A DNA stretch of 64,000 bases. Source: Mauremys mutica. Taxonomy: Eukaryota > Chordata > Testudines > Geoemydidae. The position numbers and the translations under genes were made by a program. Under the pieces are notes generated by a model. That model made no database searches and was not told where the DNA came from. It saw only the letters and a list, made by a program, of their open reading frames with translations. The stretch covers positions 39,716,003 through 39,780,002 of the forward strand of contig NC_059075.1 of the NCBI RefSeq assembly GCF_020497125.1, read 5' to 3'. Shown one piece after another: positions 33,161 through 45,920 of this stretch. Each line of letters opens with the position of its first letter. The first letter of the stretch is position 1.

Positions 33161-34784
33161 TGCCATGTACGCTGTTGGCTATGCTTTTGGGAGAGAGGTA
33201 TATGATGGGCTATAGAGGTGCTGCCAGGTCCCCAAACACAACTTCAGCTTCATTTTCCTTTCCGACAGCACAGATACTCAGGGAAAGAACTATAAGGACA
33301 GTGGGAGAGACAGAAGAAGGAGAACACCTGGGGGAAGGCAAGGCTCAACTGGCAATGCCAGTTCAGTCCTATGTTGGGAATCTTTTTGTTTTGATGTATG
33401 CTGATAAAGATTTGCACCTGCTGAAAAATTCTACTGGTTACTGCTGTTTTACTTCTGAATAGTCAATCTGCCAGCTTACACCCCCTCCTATGAGCTTTTA
33501 TGGGGAAAAAAGGTGATCAGGCCGCAAGTTCTATGAATTTGGAAGAGAGTGTCTGTGAAACTACTTAAGTTAGAAGGTGCTGTATAAATGCAGTGTGTTA
33601 GAGCTTGTGGATCACTATACAGCACCTGACAGCAAAGAGTCACATGGGAGACAACAGACAATGCAGATGTGACAGGTCGCTGCAATACATTGGAATCAAA
33701 ACAAACTAATGGACAGGACAGCCCATGGGTGGAAAATATATGCAGGATTTCCTCCCACTCTCCACCCTCCCCCCACCCCATGTAAAAAAGGACAATTAAC
33801 TCCCAGGCAGAATTAAGAATTAAAAGCAATCCTTCCTGGTCTGGTGAGCTCCTACCGGTTCATGTCATGAGTGGGAATCTTCCTGATATTAACCCTTTCA
33901 TTTCCAAATCACCACACAAAGATGCTACACCATCCCTGAGAGCAGCTGAGCCTGCTGCAGCTCCCTCTGAAGTCAGTTGGGATTTTGGTCCATAGCTTCA
34001 ACAGGAGTAGGATTTGGCCTAGATGTTTTAGCCAAGATGAGTAACAAAGTTCTTAATCCTGCCTTGAAAAGGCAGCATGTGTAAATACAGTCAGCTTGCT
34101 CTTGCTATTTATAGAGCAGTTTGAGCTGTGTCTCTTTCTCTCTCTCTCTCCTGGGTACCCCTGGGATGTAAAGATCAATACAATGATAAAAAGATTAGAC
34201 AGCCTAAGAGACCAAGTGAATGACTGACACACTAGATAGATAGATTTGGAAGAGATACACAAACACACAGCACCATTAAGGCTGATAAATCTATTGACAG
34301 ATACGCTCACTGCATACAAACAAAACATACACAGTGAGAAGAAGCACTAAGCAACCACAGTTGGAGAATTCTAAAGAGTAAAGCTCTCCAAGAATTCAGG
34401 CATTAAAGAAAAACAACAGTCCTCTCCTTTACACAAAAAAGAAAAAAAAGCCATCATAACCCGCTGTGATTTTGCGTATAATTTGCTCTTTTATATTCCA
34501 AAGCCACTGCCTTCTGACTTGGCTTTTGTGTGTTCAGATCAAAGCTGCGGCTGCCAGAGCATTGCCATTGTTTGGGGTTATTTACAGAAAGGCACAGAAC
34601 AATTGTTCTCAAGATATGGGAGGGCTCCAAGACAAACAGGTTGAGACAGCCCCAAGTGAATTTGGAAGCCAGCCTTTCCTCTCCCGCCATGTGGGGCATA
34701 TACAGTTCAGAAATGCAGTGTCTACATTTTTCCTTCCAACTGTTTATTTTAAAAATACTACAGTATTCTATGCTAATGACCATG
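33161..34784. other. Unassigned; (CT)n tract at ~34132-34151
   Basis: 33161-33460 may hold further decayed pol sequence but no motif is readable. A CT-rich microsatellite lies at 34132-34151. Otherwise nothing is recognised. Confidence 0.4.
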
Positions 34785-35040
34785 TGACTCTCCCATCCTC
34801 AAATACTTCCACTGCCTCCCCCTTCATTTCAGGATCTAGTTAAAAATGGATCTCTCTGCATTTAAAATATTTAAATTGACTTCCTCCAGGTGCAGCCTCT
34901 CTTTCTCTCCTCCCCTGACAGCTACTTTTACTTATTTAACACTAGCCTCCTCTCTTCCACCTCACAATCTGGTCACTGTTGGTGCAAGAGCCTTCTCCTC
35001 TGCAGCACCTTCCTGCAGCTTTTCACCTAGCTAACATGCC
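34785..35040 (+). mobile_element. L2-clade LINE C-terminal fragment
   Basis: In one phase 34797-34860 reads SSNTSTASPFISGSS; in a shifted phase LKYFHCLPLHFRI, then a stop and LKMDLSAFKIF, matching the L2 tail 'LK.LHWLP..FRI.FK'. Downstream 34960-35020 reads NLVTVGARAFSSAAPS, matching 'TRL.TYGxRAFSxAAP'. Opposite orientation to the 10.8-12.6 kb L2. It is short and frame-broken. Confidence 0.7.
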
Positions 35041-36474
35041 ATTTCTTTTCTTAATTAATTTATTTTCCTACCACTATTAGGCCTGCTCCTTTGGAGTTTG
35101 ATAGGAGCTTTGCCTTTTGCTTTTAGTAAGGAGCAGGATCACACCCGCATCATGGTGGTGGTATTACATTTGGTAAAACAATTTCAGATGTGATTTTATG
35201 AATGAGATGTAAGATAAAGTTAAGACGCTGCAAACTACACCACAGTAATTAAATCAATAATACAAAAATATGTGCAATAATTACTGAGCCTATTTCAAAA
35301 CACTTAAAGAAATAAATCTTTGTGCCATCTAAACAAATTACAAAATGAGAATTAGTGTTATGCGATGTTTAATGGGCATGTGCCAGAGAATGTCCTGCTG
35401 GCTTCATGCTAGTTGCCCAGGAGACCAACAGGAAGCACACGCTACAAGGCTCCCTGAAGAGAAGAAGAAAAGCATGTGGACAGTTTGGATGGACCTTTTG
35501 TTTAGAGTGCAAAGTCCTAGGTTCATCTGGTGAGTGTAGTGAAGGGCTAGAGCTTTAATTTAAGGCTCCGTTGTCCCTAACACAGAGCGATTAACAAATA
35601 GGTTTTGCTGCAGATTTCACTGCTGCAAGGACATGGGGATTAGCATCTCCAATTTTCAATATAAGTAAAAGAAACCTACTTTATTTATGGGTGTGATTAC
35701 TGTTTAGAATTCTACATAATTGTAGTTTGCCATGGCATATACTTAAGTGTTGGTTCTTACAGAGATTTATATTACTGATATTCTTACACACCTGGCTCAG
35801 TTTCCTTTTTTATTCTTGCATGTATTTTAAAAAAAAAAACTTTTGCTAGATTCTGTAAATAAATGTATCTATTGAAAATAATTTTTCCTCTACCCAATGG
35901 AGCCTGCATTATTTAAAATTACTGGATGTTAAGCATATAACATTGGTCCCAATCCTGCATAGTTTTGCTTCCATGCATAATGCTTACAATCATGAGCAAT
36001 CCAATTAATGTTAATGGGCCTATTCAAGGTTGTAAACAAGGTGCTCGGGACTAAGTCTGTTTTTAAGAGTGGATCTTTAATTTGTCATACTGCTCAATGA
36101 TATGTTATATACACGTATTGTTGTCAATGTTTTCCTATTGGAAATATTTGTAAATATATGTAATTCTTGGAAAAATAGTAAACCATTAGTCCATCTTTCA
36201 AACATGAAGCAATTCTTTTGCTCATTTATGAGCAGAATATTACATACTTCTTTAATCTTCATAAATATTCCCAGCTTTTCCTTCCCATTTTATGTTTCTT
36301 CACACTGATGTTAAATTCAGTTTATATTTGCTATGTTTTGTGTTACTGATTGCAATTGTTGTATTTATTAAGGAACAGATGCTATTGTATCCAAATAACT
36401 ACACACACTATTGCACATGCATTGCTGAATATATGTGATCAATACTGAATTTTGCAAAAATTTTACTGAATACA
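35041..36474. other. Unassigned AT-rich sequence
   Basis: No gene or repeat recognised; several short AT-rich frames only. Confidence 0.45.
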
Positions 36475-36545
36475 TACAGGAGCTAAGTCTCCTGGCATAA
36501 TTCCACTGAAGTCAAAAGAGTTATGCCTGTAGAGATTCTGGCCCT
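36475..36545 (+). repeat. Ancient amniote repeat 'ccactgaagtcaaaagagtt'
   Basis: 'cataattccactgaagtcaa' followed by 'atgcctgtagagattctggc' matches a short, old element I associate with many amniotes. A similar phrase occurs at 51965-52010 and 58860-58925. Confidence 0.4.
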
Positions 36546-36599
36546 GAGTGTTTCCTAAAAACACTGCATCTTACAACAGCATTTATTATTACAATGTTT

Positions 36600-36790
36600 T
36601 GGGCAATAAATGAGTTTTTAATACTTTCGCTCTATAGCACCTTCAGTCTAAAGATCTTAGATGCTTTAAAGACATTCATTAATGCAAGCTATCAAATCTT
36701 CCTGGGAAGCAAGTGACTATTATTATCCACACTTTACAGTCAGAGAAGCTGAGATAAAGACAGATAAGCGACTCACCCAAAATACTGCTG
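36600..36790 (-). repeat. MIR-like SINE
   Basis: 'tctatagcaccttcagtcta', 'attattatccacactttaca' and 'agagaagctgagataaagac' are in antisense MIR order. Confidence 0.65.
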
Positions 36791-36799
36791 TAGAGTACT

Positions 36800-39700
36800 G
36801 TAGGGATTGTTATTGTCTTGGGGCTGCTCCGGAGTTATAGATTTGAGAGAAATCCATCTCCAAGTTCAGTGAAAAGACCATAGCAACATCACGTTCTGAG
36901 ATCAACCAGGCATGTCTTAAAGTTATTCACAGAGGGCAAAATTCACTAGCACTGCTTCAGCTCTGTGGTGGGGGTATGGGCAATTGAGGCTGTTCAGTGG
37001 CTCTGTGCCATCTCTCATTAGATCAATGCAGAGAGGTTGGAGGGGTTCTTTTGAGGTGGAGACTACAGCATCTATAACTATGCTGATCCAGTGGGGATTT
37101 CCTGATAGCGAGTTCTGTCTGGGGTCATCTAGCCCTGCAGAGATCATGTCAAATGAGCACAATGGTAAAAATACTGGTGACAGCCTATGGCTGGTGTACA
37201 CCAGGGTTCCCATTGCTGCTAACATCAGTGGGACTGATCTGTCAGGAGCAAAAGTTGAAAGTGTGTCATATCCTCCTGTTGTTCGTGCCCTCACTTAGAC
37301 TGTAAGCACTTCAGAGTAAGGATTCAGTCTTTACTTGGCTGGTAGAGATCTGTCACTGCATGTATAGAGATACCACAGTCATTAGCAGGCATCAAAACGA
37401 GGTGTTTATGCATCAAAAGCACAAGCACACAGCACTACAGCTAAAGGAGTAACTCCCATTGCTGTCTGTCTGTAAGGAGGAGGTTTTATAATCACTGGGG
37501 CTAGCCTCTGGAGGGAGACGTGGTCACATGAACATTTCTATAGCGCTATGTAAGTAATTAATGGTCATAATTTTGATCCTGATGTGAGACAAAGGTTTGG
37601 GTTGGTTCTTTGACCCATGCCAGTTCACTCAGCACCCATGTAAATATTCTGGGCAAAATTATGCTCTCTCTTCTGTAAGCGTGCAGGGCCCTGACTCAGC
37701 AGAGCTGATGCAGTTCTGCTGTGGAAAGTGGGGCAGGAGTTAGGGACCACATCTGGGGTGTCTACAGCCTCTGCCCACCACTGATCTCTGATCCAGGAGG
37801 GGACCTCCTCAACACTCCATGATAAAGAGCAGTTTGGGGTGTGGGTCAGCCCATGGAGAAGCAGGATAGGGACAAGTAGATCAGTTCTATCCATTATAAT
37901 CCCCATTGGGAGCTCCTACTGGAGCCATGCTCTCATTGGAGCTGTGGTGCTGAAGTGGTTCCAGCAGCAGTGCAGAAGTACCACTTCACCACAGCATTTT
38001 TAAATGAAAGCTTAGAATGTGAAGACTACTGTAGAACACTGCAGATATTGTGGCATCACTCATCAGCTCAAACCCATGATTTCTTTCTGCCCTTTACATT
38101 GTAGGTGATCAGTACATCAAAAGAAAACAGGCCCTGTGCTATTTTTTTTTAGTTCTTTGTGAAGTACAAAGAAGTCCTAAAAGACTGCTTTCCTTCAGCT
38201 TTACAAATTCACATCGCATCTACCGTGTTTTTCCTGTAAGACTCCATGAGAGACTGGAAAACTAGCAGGATCATGATCTCAGAGGTACCATAAAAGTGAA
38301 ACCTGAGTAATTGAGAAAGGGAATGATTTTTATTCAGGCTGTTTAAAATTCTTGTCTGTTGTTGCAAACAATTTTACTCAAACACCTGACAAAAAGTTGG
38401 AAGAAAAAGGTTTTCTGCTCAAGAATCAAAACCCCTGGCCCATTCGTTAAGAACTAAGAAAGCTCCCAATCTGCTTCTCTGAGTAATCCAAGGAGATCTC
38501 CAGGAAAAATAAGACTTGATGTTCCTATATAAAAGTAAGCAGAGGAAGGAGAAACACCCTTTCAGCTGTCTTTACCCATCAGAAAGAAGAGAAGGAAAAA
38601 AAAAAGCTCCTATTCTCTGCACTGAATCTAGGTCTCTTCACTGACACACTGACACACTCTGGAGCAGTGAACCTCCAGTGGAGCTGCAGAAAGACAATTC
38701 CTACAGTCAGTGACTGCTCTATGGGTCCCCGTTAAGAGTGGATTCCCACCATGGAGGGGTGGGTGGGTTGCAGAACTGAACTACAGCTCCTGTTACATTA
38801 GATTTTCTATGTGGGCAACATGCATCCCTCCAGCCTGCCTATTCCTTTCCTAGCCTTGCCACTCCCCCACACAGACCCCACAATGTGTGGGGGAGAGCTG
38901 CATGGGGCTAAGGGGAGATGGTGCCACAGAGGCTGTTTAGCCCCTTTCCACAAGGGAAGGGGAGATCTGTGTACCTGAGGTGATAGCTGAAATTATTCTG
39001 TCTTTAGCAATAGTGTTCAATACAACACAACTGCTACAATCTAACCTGTTGACAGGGCACCTATCACACAACAGCTAAGCACAGAACTATAAATCCAAAG
39101 TTCCAATCATTACCATCAGTTAAAGAACCAGCCACATCAAACACACCATCGGCAAATCCAGCAATCTGACACAGACAGAAACACAGTGAGCAACATGGCT
39201 AACCTACCCTCAAAATCCTAAATAATACCAAGAGATGCTGGGAAACGAATGGATGAGGACACAAAGATAAAGGGCCTCAGATGGTTAAGAACAGGACAAC
39301 TGAAACAGAGGGGATGTGCAGCCTGCCCTGCAAGCAGCCAGCTCAGACTTCAGCAGGAGGGGTTTTATAACCAAGGGTCCTTGATTGAGAAAGCCTGGCC
39401 TGTGGCTTAATTCTGCCTGAATCTAAGGACCCCAGATCCATTTTCTTATCATCTGCAAGCTTTTCTAAATTTACCTTATCACAATAATGAAAATACCAAG
39501 AGCTGAACTTTCCCAGAGTTCTGGGGTTTTGGTTTGGCCCTGTCTCTACATTTGCTGTTGGAGAAACATATACCTTATAGCCTGTTGCTTTTCCATACCA
39601 CTTCTACCAGTGGAAGCTGACCCCAATGTGTGGTTGTAATGCGCTGGAGACATCCTTTCCAAATTCTTATTCAGGATTATAGAACAACCAATGAAGGGGG

Positions 39701-39830
39701 CCCTCTTACAGAATCCATCCAGGTTTCACACTGAGTCAGGGGAGGCTGGGACAGGATTTGAGGAGTTTAGTTAGGGCTGAACATATATCTGTAGTGCAGA
39801 CACAATTAATAACCTCAAATAAATTTGTTA
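36800..39830. other. Unassigned intergenic sequence
   Basis: About 3 kb without a recognised gene or clear repeat. The opposed frames at 36923-37298 share the same DNA and no domain. Confidence 0.5.
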
Positions 39831-39839
39831 GTCTCAGAG

Positions 39840-41836
39840 TGTATGTTTACGGGATTATTCCGATTTTACATAAACCGGTTTTGTAAAACAGATTGTATAA
39901 AGTTGAGTGCACGTGGCCACACTAAGCACATTAATTCGGCGGTGTGCGTCCATGTACCGAGGCTAGCATCGATTTCCGGAGCGTTGCACTGTGGGTAGCT
40001 ATCCCGTAGCTATCCCATAGTTCCCGCAGTCTCCCTTGCCCATTGGAATTCTGGGTTGAGATACCAATGCAAAAACAGTGTCGCGGGTGATTCTGGGTAA
40101 ATGTCGTCACTCAATCCTTCCTCCGGGAAAGCAACGGCAGACAATCATTTTGCGCCCTTTTTCCCTGGATTGCCCTGGCAGACGCCATAGCATGGTAATC
40201 ATGGAGCCCGTTTTGCCTTTTGTCAGTGTCACCGTATGTGTACTGGATGCTGCTGACAGATGCGGTACTGCACTGCTACACAGCAGCATTCATTTGCCTT
40301 TGCAAGATAGCAGAGACAGTTACCAGTCATATTGCACCATCTGCCATTGTAAATTGGCAATGAGATGACAGTTATCAGTCGTTCTGTACCGTCTGCTGCT
40401 ATCATGGGTGCTCCTGGCTGGCCTCGCTGAGGTCGGCCAGGGGCGCATATGCAAAAATGGGAATGACTCCCCGGGTCATTCCCTTCCTATGTTTTGTCTA
40501 AAAATAGAGTCAGTCCAGCCTAGAATATGGGGCAAGTGTACTAGAGAACCAGAGAGCACAGCCGCTCCATGTCAGAACCCCAGAGATCCCGCAGAAATTA
40601 TGAGCTGCATGCCATTCTAGGGGGTGCCCCTGCAACAACCCTACCCGTTGATTCCCTCCACCCCCAACCCTCCTGGACTACCGTGGCAGTGTCCCCCCAT
40701 TTGTGTGATGCAGGAATAAGAAACACAGACTTTTTAGTGAGTTAAAATGAGGGGGAGGAAGCCTCCAGCTGCTATGATAGTCCAGACAGGGCTGGACCAT
40801 TAAAGGGTGCGGGGGGAGAGGAGACCAGCCTTCCGCTGCTATGATAGTCCAGGCAGTACAGAATCTTTTCTTTAGATATGACGGGGGGTGGGGGGGCTGA
40901 TGGAGCTCAGCCCCCAATTGCTATGATGAGGACGGTTACCAGCCGTTCTGCACCATCTGCTGGGAATGACCAGGAGTCATTCCTATTTTTACCCAGGCGC
41001 CCCCAGCCGACCTCACCGAGGCCAGCCAGGAGCGCTTACAGGATGACGACGAGGATGGATACCAGTCCTTTTGTACCGTACCATCTGCCACCGGGGAGGG
41101 GAGGGGAGAGGATGCTGCTGTTTAGCGCTGCAGCACCCCGTCTACCAGCAGCATGCAGTAGACATAGGGTGACATTGAAAAAAGGCGAGAAACGATTTTT
41201 TTCCCTTTTCTTTTGGGGGGGGGGAGAAGGGTGTAAATTGACGACATACACCCTGAAACACCCGGGAAAATGTTTTTGACCCTTCAGGCATTTGGAGCCC
41301 AGCCAAGAATGCAAATGCTTTTCAGAGACTGCGGGGACTGTGGGATAGCTGGAGTCCTCAGTACCCCCTCCCTCCCTCCATGAGCGTCCATTTGATTCTT
41401 TGGCTTTCCGTTACGCTTCTCACGCAGCACTGTGCTGAGTCCCTGCTGTGGCATCTGTCTATCATAGCCTGGAGATTTTTTCAAATGCTTTGTCATTTCG
41501 TCTTCTGTAATGGAACTCAGATACAACAGATTTGTCTCCCCATACAGCGATCAGATCCAGTATCTCCCGTACAGTCCATGCTGGAGCTCTTTTTGGATTT
41601 GGGATTGCATTGCCACCCGTGCTGATCACAGCTGCACGCTGGGCAACCAGGAAATGAAATTCAAAAGTTCGCGGGGCTTTTCCTGTCTACCTGGCCAGTG
41701 CATCCAAGTTCAGATTGCTTTCCAGAGCGGTCACAATGGTGCACTGTGGGATACTGCCCGGAGGCCAATACTGTCAATTTGCGGCCACACTAACCCTAAT
41801 CCGACATGGCAATACCGATTTCAGCGCTACTCCTAG
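39840..41836. mobile_element. Second Harbinger-type element, decayed, ~2 kb
   Basis: The left region has 'tacgggattattccgatttt' and 'attaattcggcggtgtgcgt', and the right has 'ggatactgcccggaggccaa' and 'cgatttcagcgctactcc', which I recall from a turtle Harbinger family. Minus strand 41472-41590 encodes a Myb/SANT start, AWTVREILDLIAVWGDKS then FEKIS, parallel to the 26652 protein. Plus strand 40599-40690 encodes YELHAILGGAPATTLPVDS, parallel to that protein's FYEALHAILGG segment, but in the opposite direction. No DDE nuclease and no clear terminal repeats or TTA duplication remain; the right end is cut off at ~41836. Confidence 0.75.
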
Positions 41837-41856
41837 GTGGTGTTCAGATGCTTCAA

Positions 41857-42262
41857 TGATGGGAGGACGAGGCATAGCTCAGTGCCTGGAGCGGCAAGCC
41901 ATGGAGGGCAGCCTGCCGGTTAATGTGAGGGGGCAGGCAGGCAGCTTTTGGTGGCGTGCCTGCAGGAGGTCTGCTGGTCCCACGGCTTCGGCAGCAATTC
42001 GGCAGCAGGGATGCTGATGGCACGGCACCAGCGGACTTCCTGCAGGCATGCCACCGAATCCATGTGACCAGCGGATCGCCTGCAGGCATGCTGCTTAAAG
42101 TCGCCTGCCTGCCGTGCTTGGGGCAGCAAAAAACACAGAGCCGCCCCTGACCTTGAGGGGGCCATTTAGGGATCTGGGGCAAAAATCTGTCTGGGGATTG
42201 GTCCTGCTTTGAGCAGGGGGTTGGACTAGATGACCTCCTTCCAACCCTGATATTCTATAACC
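41857..42262 (+). repeat. tRNA-derived SINE split by a hAT MITE
   Basis: The left piece 41861-41884 is 'gggaggacgaggcatagctc' plus 'agtg', the SINE head with its A-box. The right piece 42150-42262 resumes with 'ccttgagggggccatttagg', then 'ggggattggtcctgctttga' and 'ggttggactagatgacctcc', ending 'tgatattctata'. The segment between is the MITE, and some SINE bases around the B-box are missing. Confidence 0.8.
41885..42149. mobile_element. hAT MITE fragment inside SINE
   Basis: The right terminus is GAGCCGCCCCTG at 42138-42149, as in the 24397 element. The interior is a GC-rich palindrome in which 'cctgcaggaggtctgctggt' pairs with 'accagcggacttcctgcagg'. The left terminus is missing and no 8-bp duplication can be read, so the left side was deleted together with SINE bases. 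Confidence 0.8.
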
Positions 42263-43923
42263 CACAGTATGAATAGTGCAGGATAAAACAATATTTTTTG
42301 CTGACTTTTTTCGGAATGGCAAAGATGATTTAAGAAATACACAGCTCCCTTCACCCACAAGGACCCCACAACATAGAACAGCACAACACAGTGAGTAAAA
42401 CTGCCAGGGTCTATGGGCTACACTGCATGGAAGTGACATATTACCATTCCTTTGTTGCATGACAACATACAATTAAACATGGCTGGAGGCCACAGCAGCC
42501 ATTGTTCCCACAGCAAACAAGGCAACCAGGGCCTATGCTTCCCACATTGTGGCATCAATGCTGAGATAATCCTATTTTTGGACATGGTCTGTATTGGATG
42601 GGAGATCTCTAGGATGTGGCAGAAAGTGATGCTGGCAATTCCACAGCTGGTGCTCCTCCCATTGTGATAGGGGAGTGCTGAACTCCTGGAATTTCCGTCT
42701 TTACCTTGAGATGTAAATCCAATATCCTGTTACTTGTGGGTGTGGCACATTTTTCAGCAACAGGAATTTGGATTATGGTGCCCTGGCCCAATTGCCATTT
42801 GGGTAACTGTATCCTGCCTACCTAAAATTCTACCTACAATTTACTTAGATTGGGTTTCCTCCTGCCTTTCTTGTACTAAACTGTCAGTCAAGGCTGCTAT
42901 GTGTTGTTCAACTGATGTCCTGTTCCACAATACGGTGGCTCCATTTCAGTGGCAGAGGAAATGATTCATGTGTCTATGACTATTAAGAACTCCTGCAAAG
43001 CCCTTGCCTCACACCCACTGTGCACCTGAAAAGACACACCTTACGAGACTATTGAAAAACACTTGAATGATATATAGTGTTTTATTTGAGAAACAACATG
43101 TGGTCATGTTGTTAGAAAGTGTAATGTGGTCCATAATTACAGGGAACAGAGATAACCCATTTGAGTGTTTACTATTAAGCGCACTAAACATGCTAACATT
43201 CTTTTAATTTTTGTTGGTGGTGTTTTATGGAATTCTCTGCATTTTGTTGCATTTTTTAGGGATAAAAAATTCCATAATCTTGAATTATAGCACACACCCC
43301 TGGAATGCCCTGTGCTGCATAAATTATGCAAACCTGTCCCACTGGGTACAAATTTTGTCTACCAAAAACACTGCGAGCCAGGTGCAATGTCTTCAATGGT
43401 GCAAGTGAATGAACACTGAATGAGGTAGGGCTCCTACAGTCCTTTATTAGTTAGATAAAGACTGGGCAAGGTAGTGAGGTTAATGGTGTTTATTCCTCTC
43501 TGGATTATATCTGAGCATTAAAGGAATGGTACAAAATGGGTTTATGGCTATTCCAAACTATTACAATAGAAAAAATAATGTATATGTGCCATCAGTGCCC
43601 TTGACTAGAATCAATCAGCATTTCAACTGTGTGTCATATACCCTATACTTCTCACAGGTACCAGAAATTCTTCATCAGTTCAGGTAAAAAGGATCTGCTT
43701 TTTAATACAGCAAGAGGATTCGAGTACTATCTCCACTGCCAGCAGGCAGTTCCAAGCACCCATGGTATGCAACATCATGATAGATGTGACATCCTAAGCA
43801 GCCATAGATTTGTTACAATATTTCAATCCTTTTAGCAGTTTTCCCCTTATGTAGTTTCAGAGATGTTGCAAGATCTGTAGAGGTGGGACTATGGAGAGAT
43901 GCCCTGCCATTGGCTCTCATTGA
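42263..43923. other. Unassigned intergenic sequence
   Basis: No gene, RNA or clear repeat recognised. Confidence 0.5.
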
Positions 43924-44053
43924 CCAGCCAGCTTAACTTCAGTACCCAGAAAGATAATGGAGCAAATAATTAAGCAATCAATTTGCAAACACTGAGAAGA
44001 TAATGAGTAACAGTCAGCATGGATTTGTCAAGAACAAATAGTGTCAAACCAAC

Positions 44054-44758
44054 TGTAATGGGGTCTGCACCTGTTTCTCATGAGCGCCTCCTTTCCTGCA
44101 ATCACAATTCTATTGAGCAGGTCTTCAATGACTCAGCCCTCTGGTTGAGCCACATTCACAGTCCCCCATTTCGGGTTATACAGTCTCAGGTTCTTTTCCC
44201 AGTCCTGGTATGGAGCCATATCTCTAAGGATTCTTCCCAGAGGCCCTGCCTTCTTAAGCAACCCAACTGGGGCCCAACTCCGTACCCGCAGCTGGTGTCT
44301 TTTCAGCAGTCCTCACTGGGCTTAGTCCGCAACCAGACCATTTGGGACTATTTCTGTGTCCTCACCTAGTCAGGCCGGCTTCTGGGTTCAGTACCCTGGG
44401 GCTCAGCCTGCCTACACTGATCTGTCCACAGTCCTGATGCTCATCCATCCAGACAGTCTTTGGCAGTCTTCCTTGGGCTCAGTGCTGCCTGCAATGAGCT
44501 GTTCATGGTCCTACCAGCCAGGCAGGCACCTAGTCTGGACCATTCCCATTCCCCTCCCCCCACCCCACAGCTCCAGGCAGGAACTGAACTTTCTGCTCTG
44601 CTGCTTTCCTTTTATATGGCCCTTCTGGCCCTACTTGGTCGCTCCAGCAGCCCCTCTGATTGGTTGCTTCTCTGTAGTCACTCTAGGCTGCCTGGAGGAC
44701 TCCTCCACTACTCTATTCTGCAGCAAGGTGACACAGGGGCCTAGTACACTCCATCACA
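44054..44758 (-). mobile_element. Solo LTR inserted in CR1, 705 bp
   Basis: On the minus strand it begins TGTGATGGAGTG and ends CCCCATTACA, satisfying TG...CA. Flanks are CCAAC (44049-44053) and CCAAG (44759-44763), a 5-bp duplication with one change. On the minus strand a CCAAT box (complement of 44659-44663) lies about 45 bases upstream of TATAAAA (complement of 44610-44616), a normal promoter layout. The open frames 44019-44817 are antisense or chance. No internal coding region is present. Confidence 0.85.
44610..44616 (-). promoter_or_regulatory. TATA box of solo LTR
   Basis: Minus strand TATAAAA followed by GGAAAG, with CCAAT upstream at 44659-44663. Confidence 0.6.
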
Positions 44759-45920
44759 CCAAGCTAATAGCTTTCTTTGACAAGGTAATAACCCTTGTGG
44801 ATAGGGAAAAGCAGTAGATGTGTTTTAGTAAGGCTTTTTATACTGTCTCACATGACCTTCTCATAAACAAATAGGGAAATACAACCTAGATGGAGCTACT
44901 ATAAGGTGGGTGCATAACTGGTTGGAAAACTATTCCCAGAGAATAGTTATCAGTAGTTCACAGTCAAGCTGGAAGGGCATATCAAGTGGGGTCCCACAAG
45001 GATCAGTTCTAGGTCCAGTTCTGTTCAATATCTTCACCAATGATTTAAATAAGTGCATAGAGATTACAGCGATGAAGTTTGCGAGCAATACCAAGCTGGG
45101 AGGTGTTTCAAGTGCTTTGGAGGTCAGGATTAAAATTCAAAATGATCTGGACAAACTGGAGAAATGGTCTGAAGTAAATAGGATAAAATTCAATAAGGAC
45201 AAATGCAAAGTACTTCACTTAGGAAGGAACAATCAGTTGCATACATACAAAATGGGAAATGACTGACTAGGAAGGAATACTGCAGAAAGGGATCAGGGGG
45301 TCATAGTGGATCACAAGTTAAATATGAGTCTATAGTGTAACACTGTTGCAAAAAAAGCAAACATCGTTCTGGGATGCATTAGCTGGAGTGTTGTAAGCAA
45401 GACAAGAAGTAATTCTTCTGCTCTACTCCACCCTGATTAGGTCTCAGCTGGAATACTGTATCCAGTTTTGGGTGCCACATTTCAGGAAAGATGTGGACAA
45501 ACTGGAGAGAGTCCAGAGAAGAGCAACAAAAATGATTAAAGGTCTAGAAAACATGACCTATGAGGGAAAATAGAAAAAACTGGGTTTGTTTAGTCTGAAG
45601 AGAAGACAGAAGGGGGACATGCTAACAGTTTTCAAGCACATTAAAGGTTGTTACAATGAGGAGGGAGGTAAGTTGTTCTCATTAACCTCTGAGGGTAGGA
45701 CAAGAAGCAATGGGCTTAACTTGCAGAAAGGGAGGTTTAGGTTGTACACTAAGACAAACTTCCAGTCAGAGTGGTTAAGCACTGGAATAGGGAGGCTGTG
45801 AAAACTCCGCCATCTTAGACCTGTCAGAGATGGTCTAGATAATACTTAGTCCTGCCATGAGTGCAAGGGACTGAACTAGATGACTTCTTGAGGTCCCTTC
45901 CAGTCCTATGATTCTATGAT

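Larger units (their letters stand above)
43924..45920 (+). mobile_element. CR1 LINE, 5'-truncated, with an LTR inserted
   Basis: Left part 43924-44053 reads 'atggagcaaataattaagca' and 'cagcatggatttgtcaagaa'. It continues at 44764 with 'ctttctttgacaaggtaata'. The frame 44910-45266 contains SGVPQGSVLGPVLFNIFTND and, where active CR1 copies have FADDTKLGG, here FASNTKLGG, so the catalytic Asp pair is lost. Later the RPQLEYC-type block is split across phases, and a stop-rich tail follows. The 3' end 'cagtcctatgattctatgat' is the usual CR1 terminus at about 45920. The copy is dead. Confidence 0.92.

Noticed and set aside
41853..42182. Minus-strand frames of 81 and 109 aa
   Set aside because: They are translations of a MITE fragment within a SINE.
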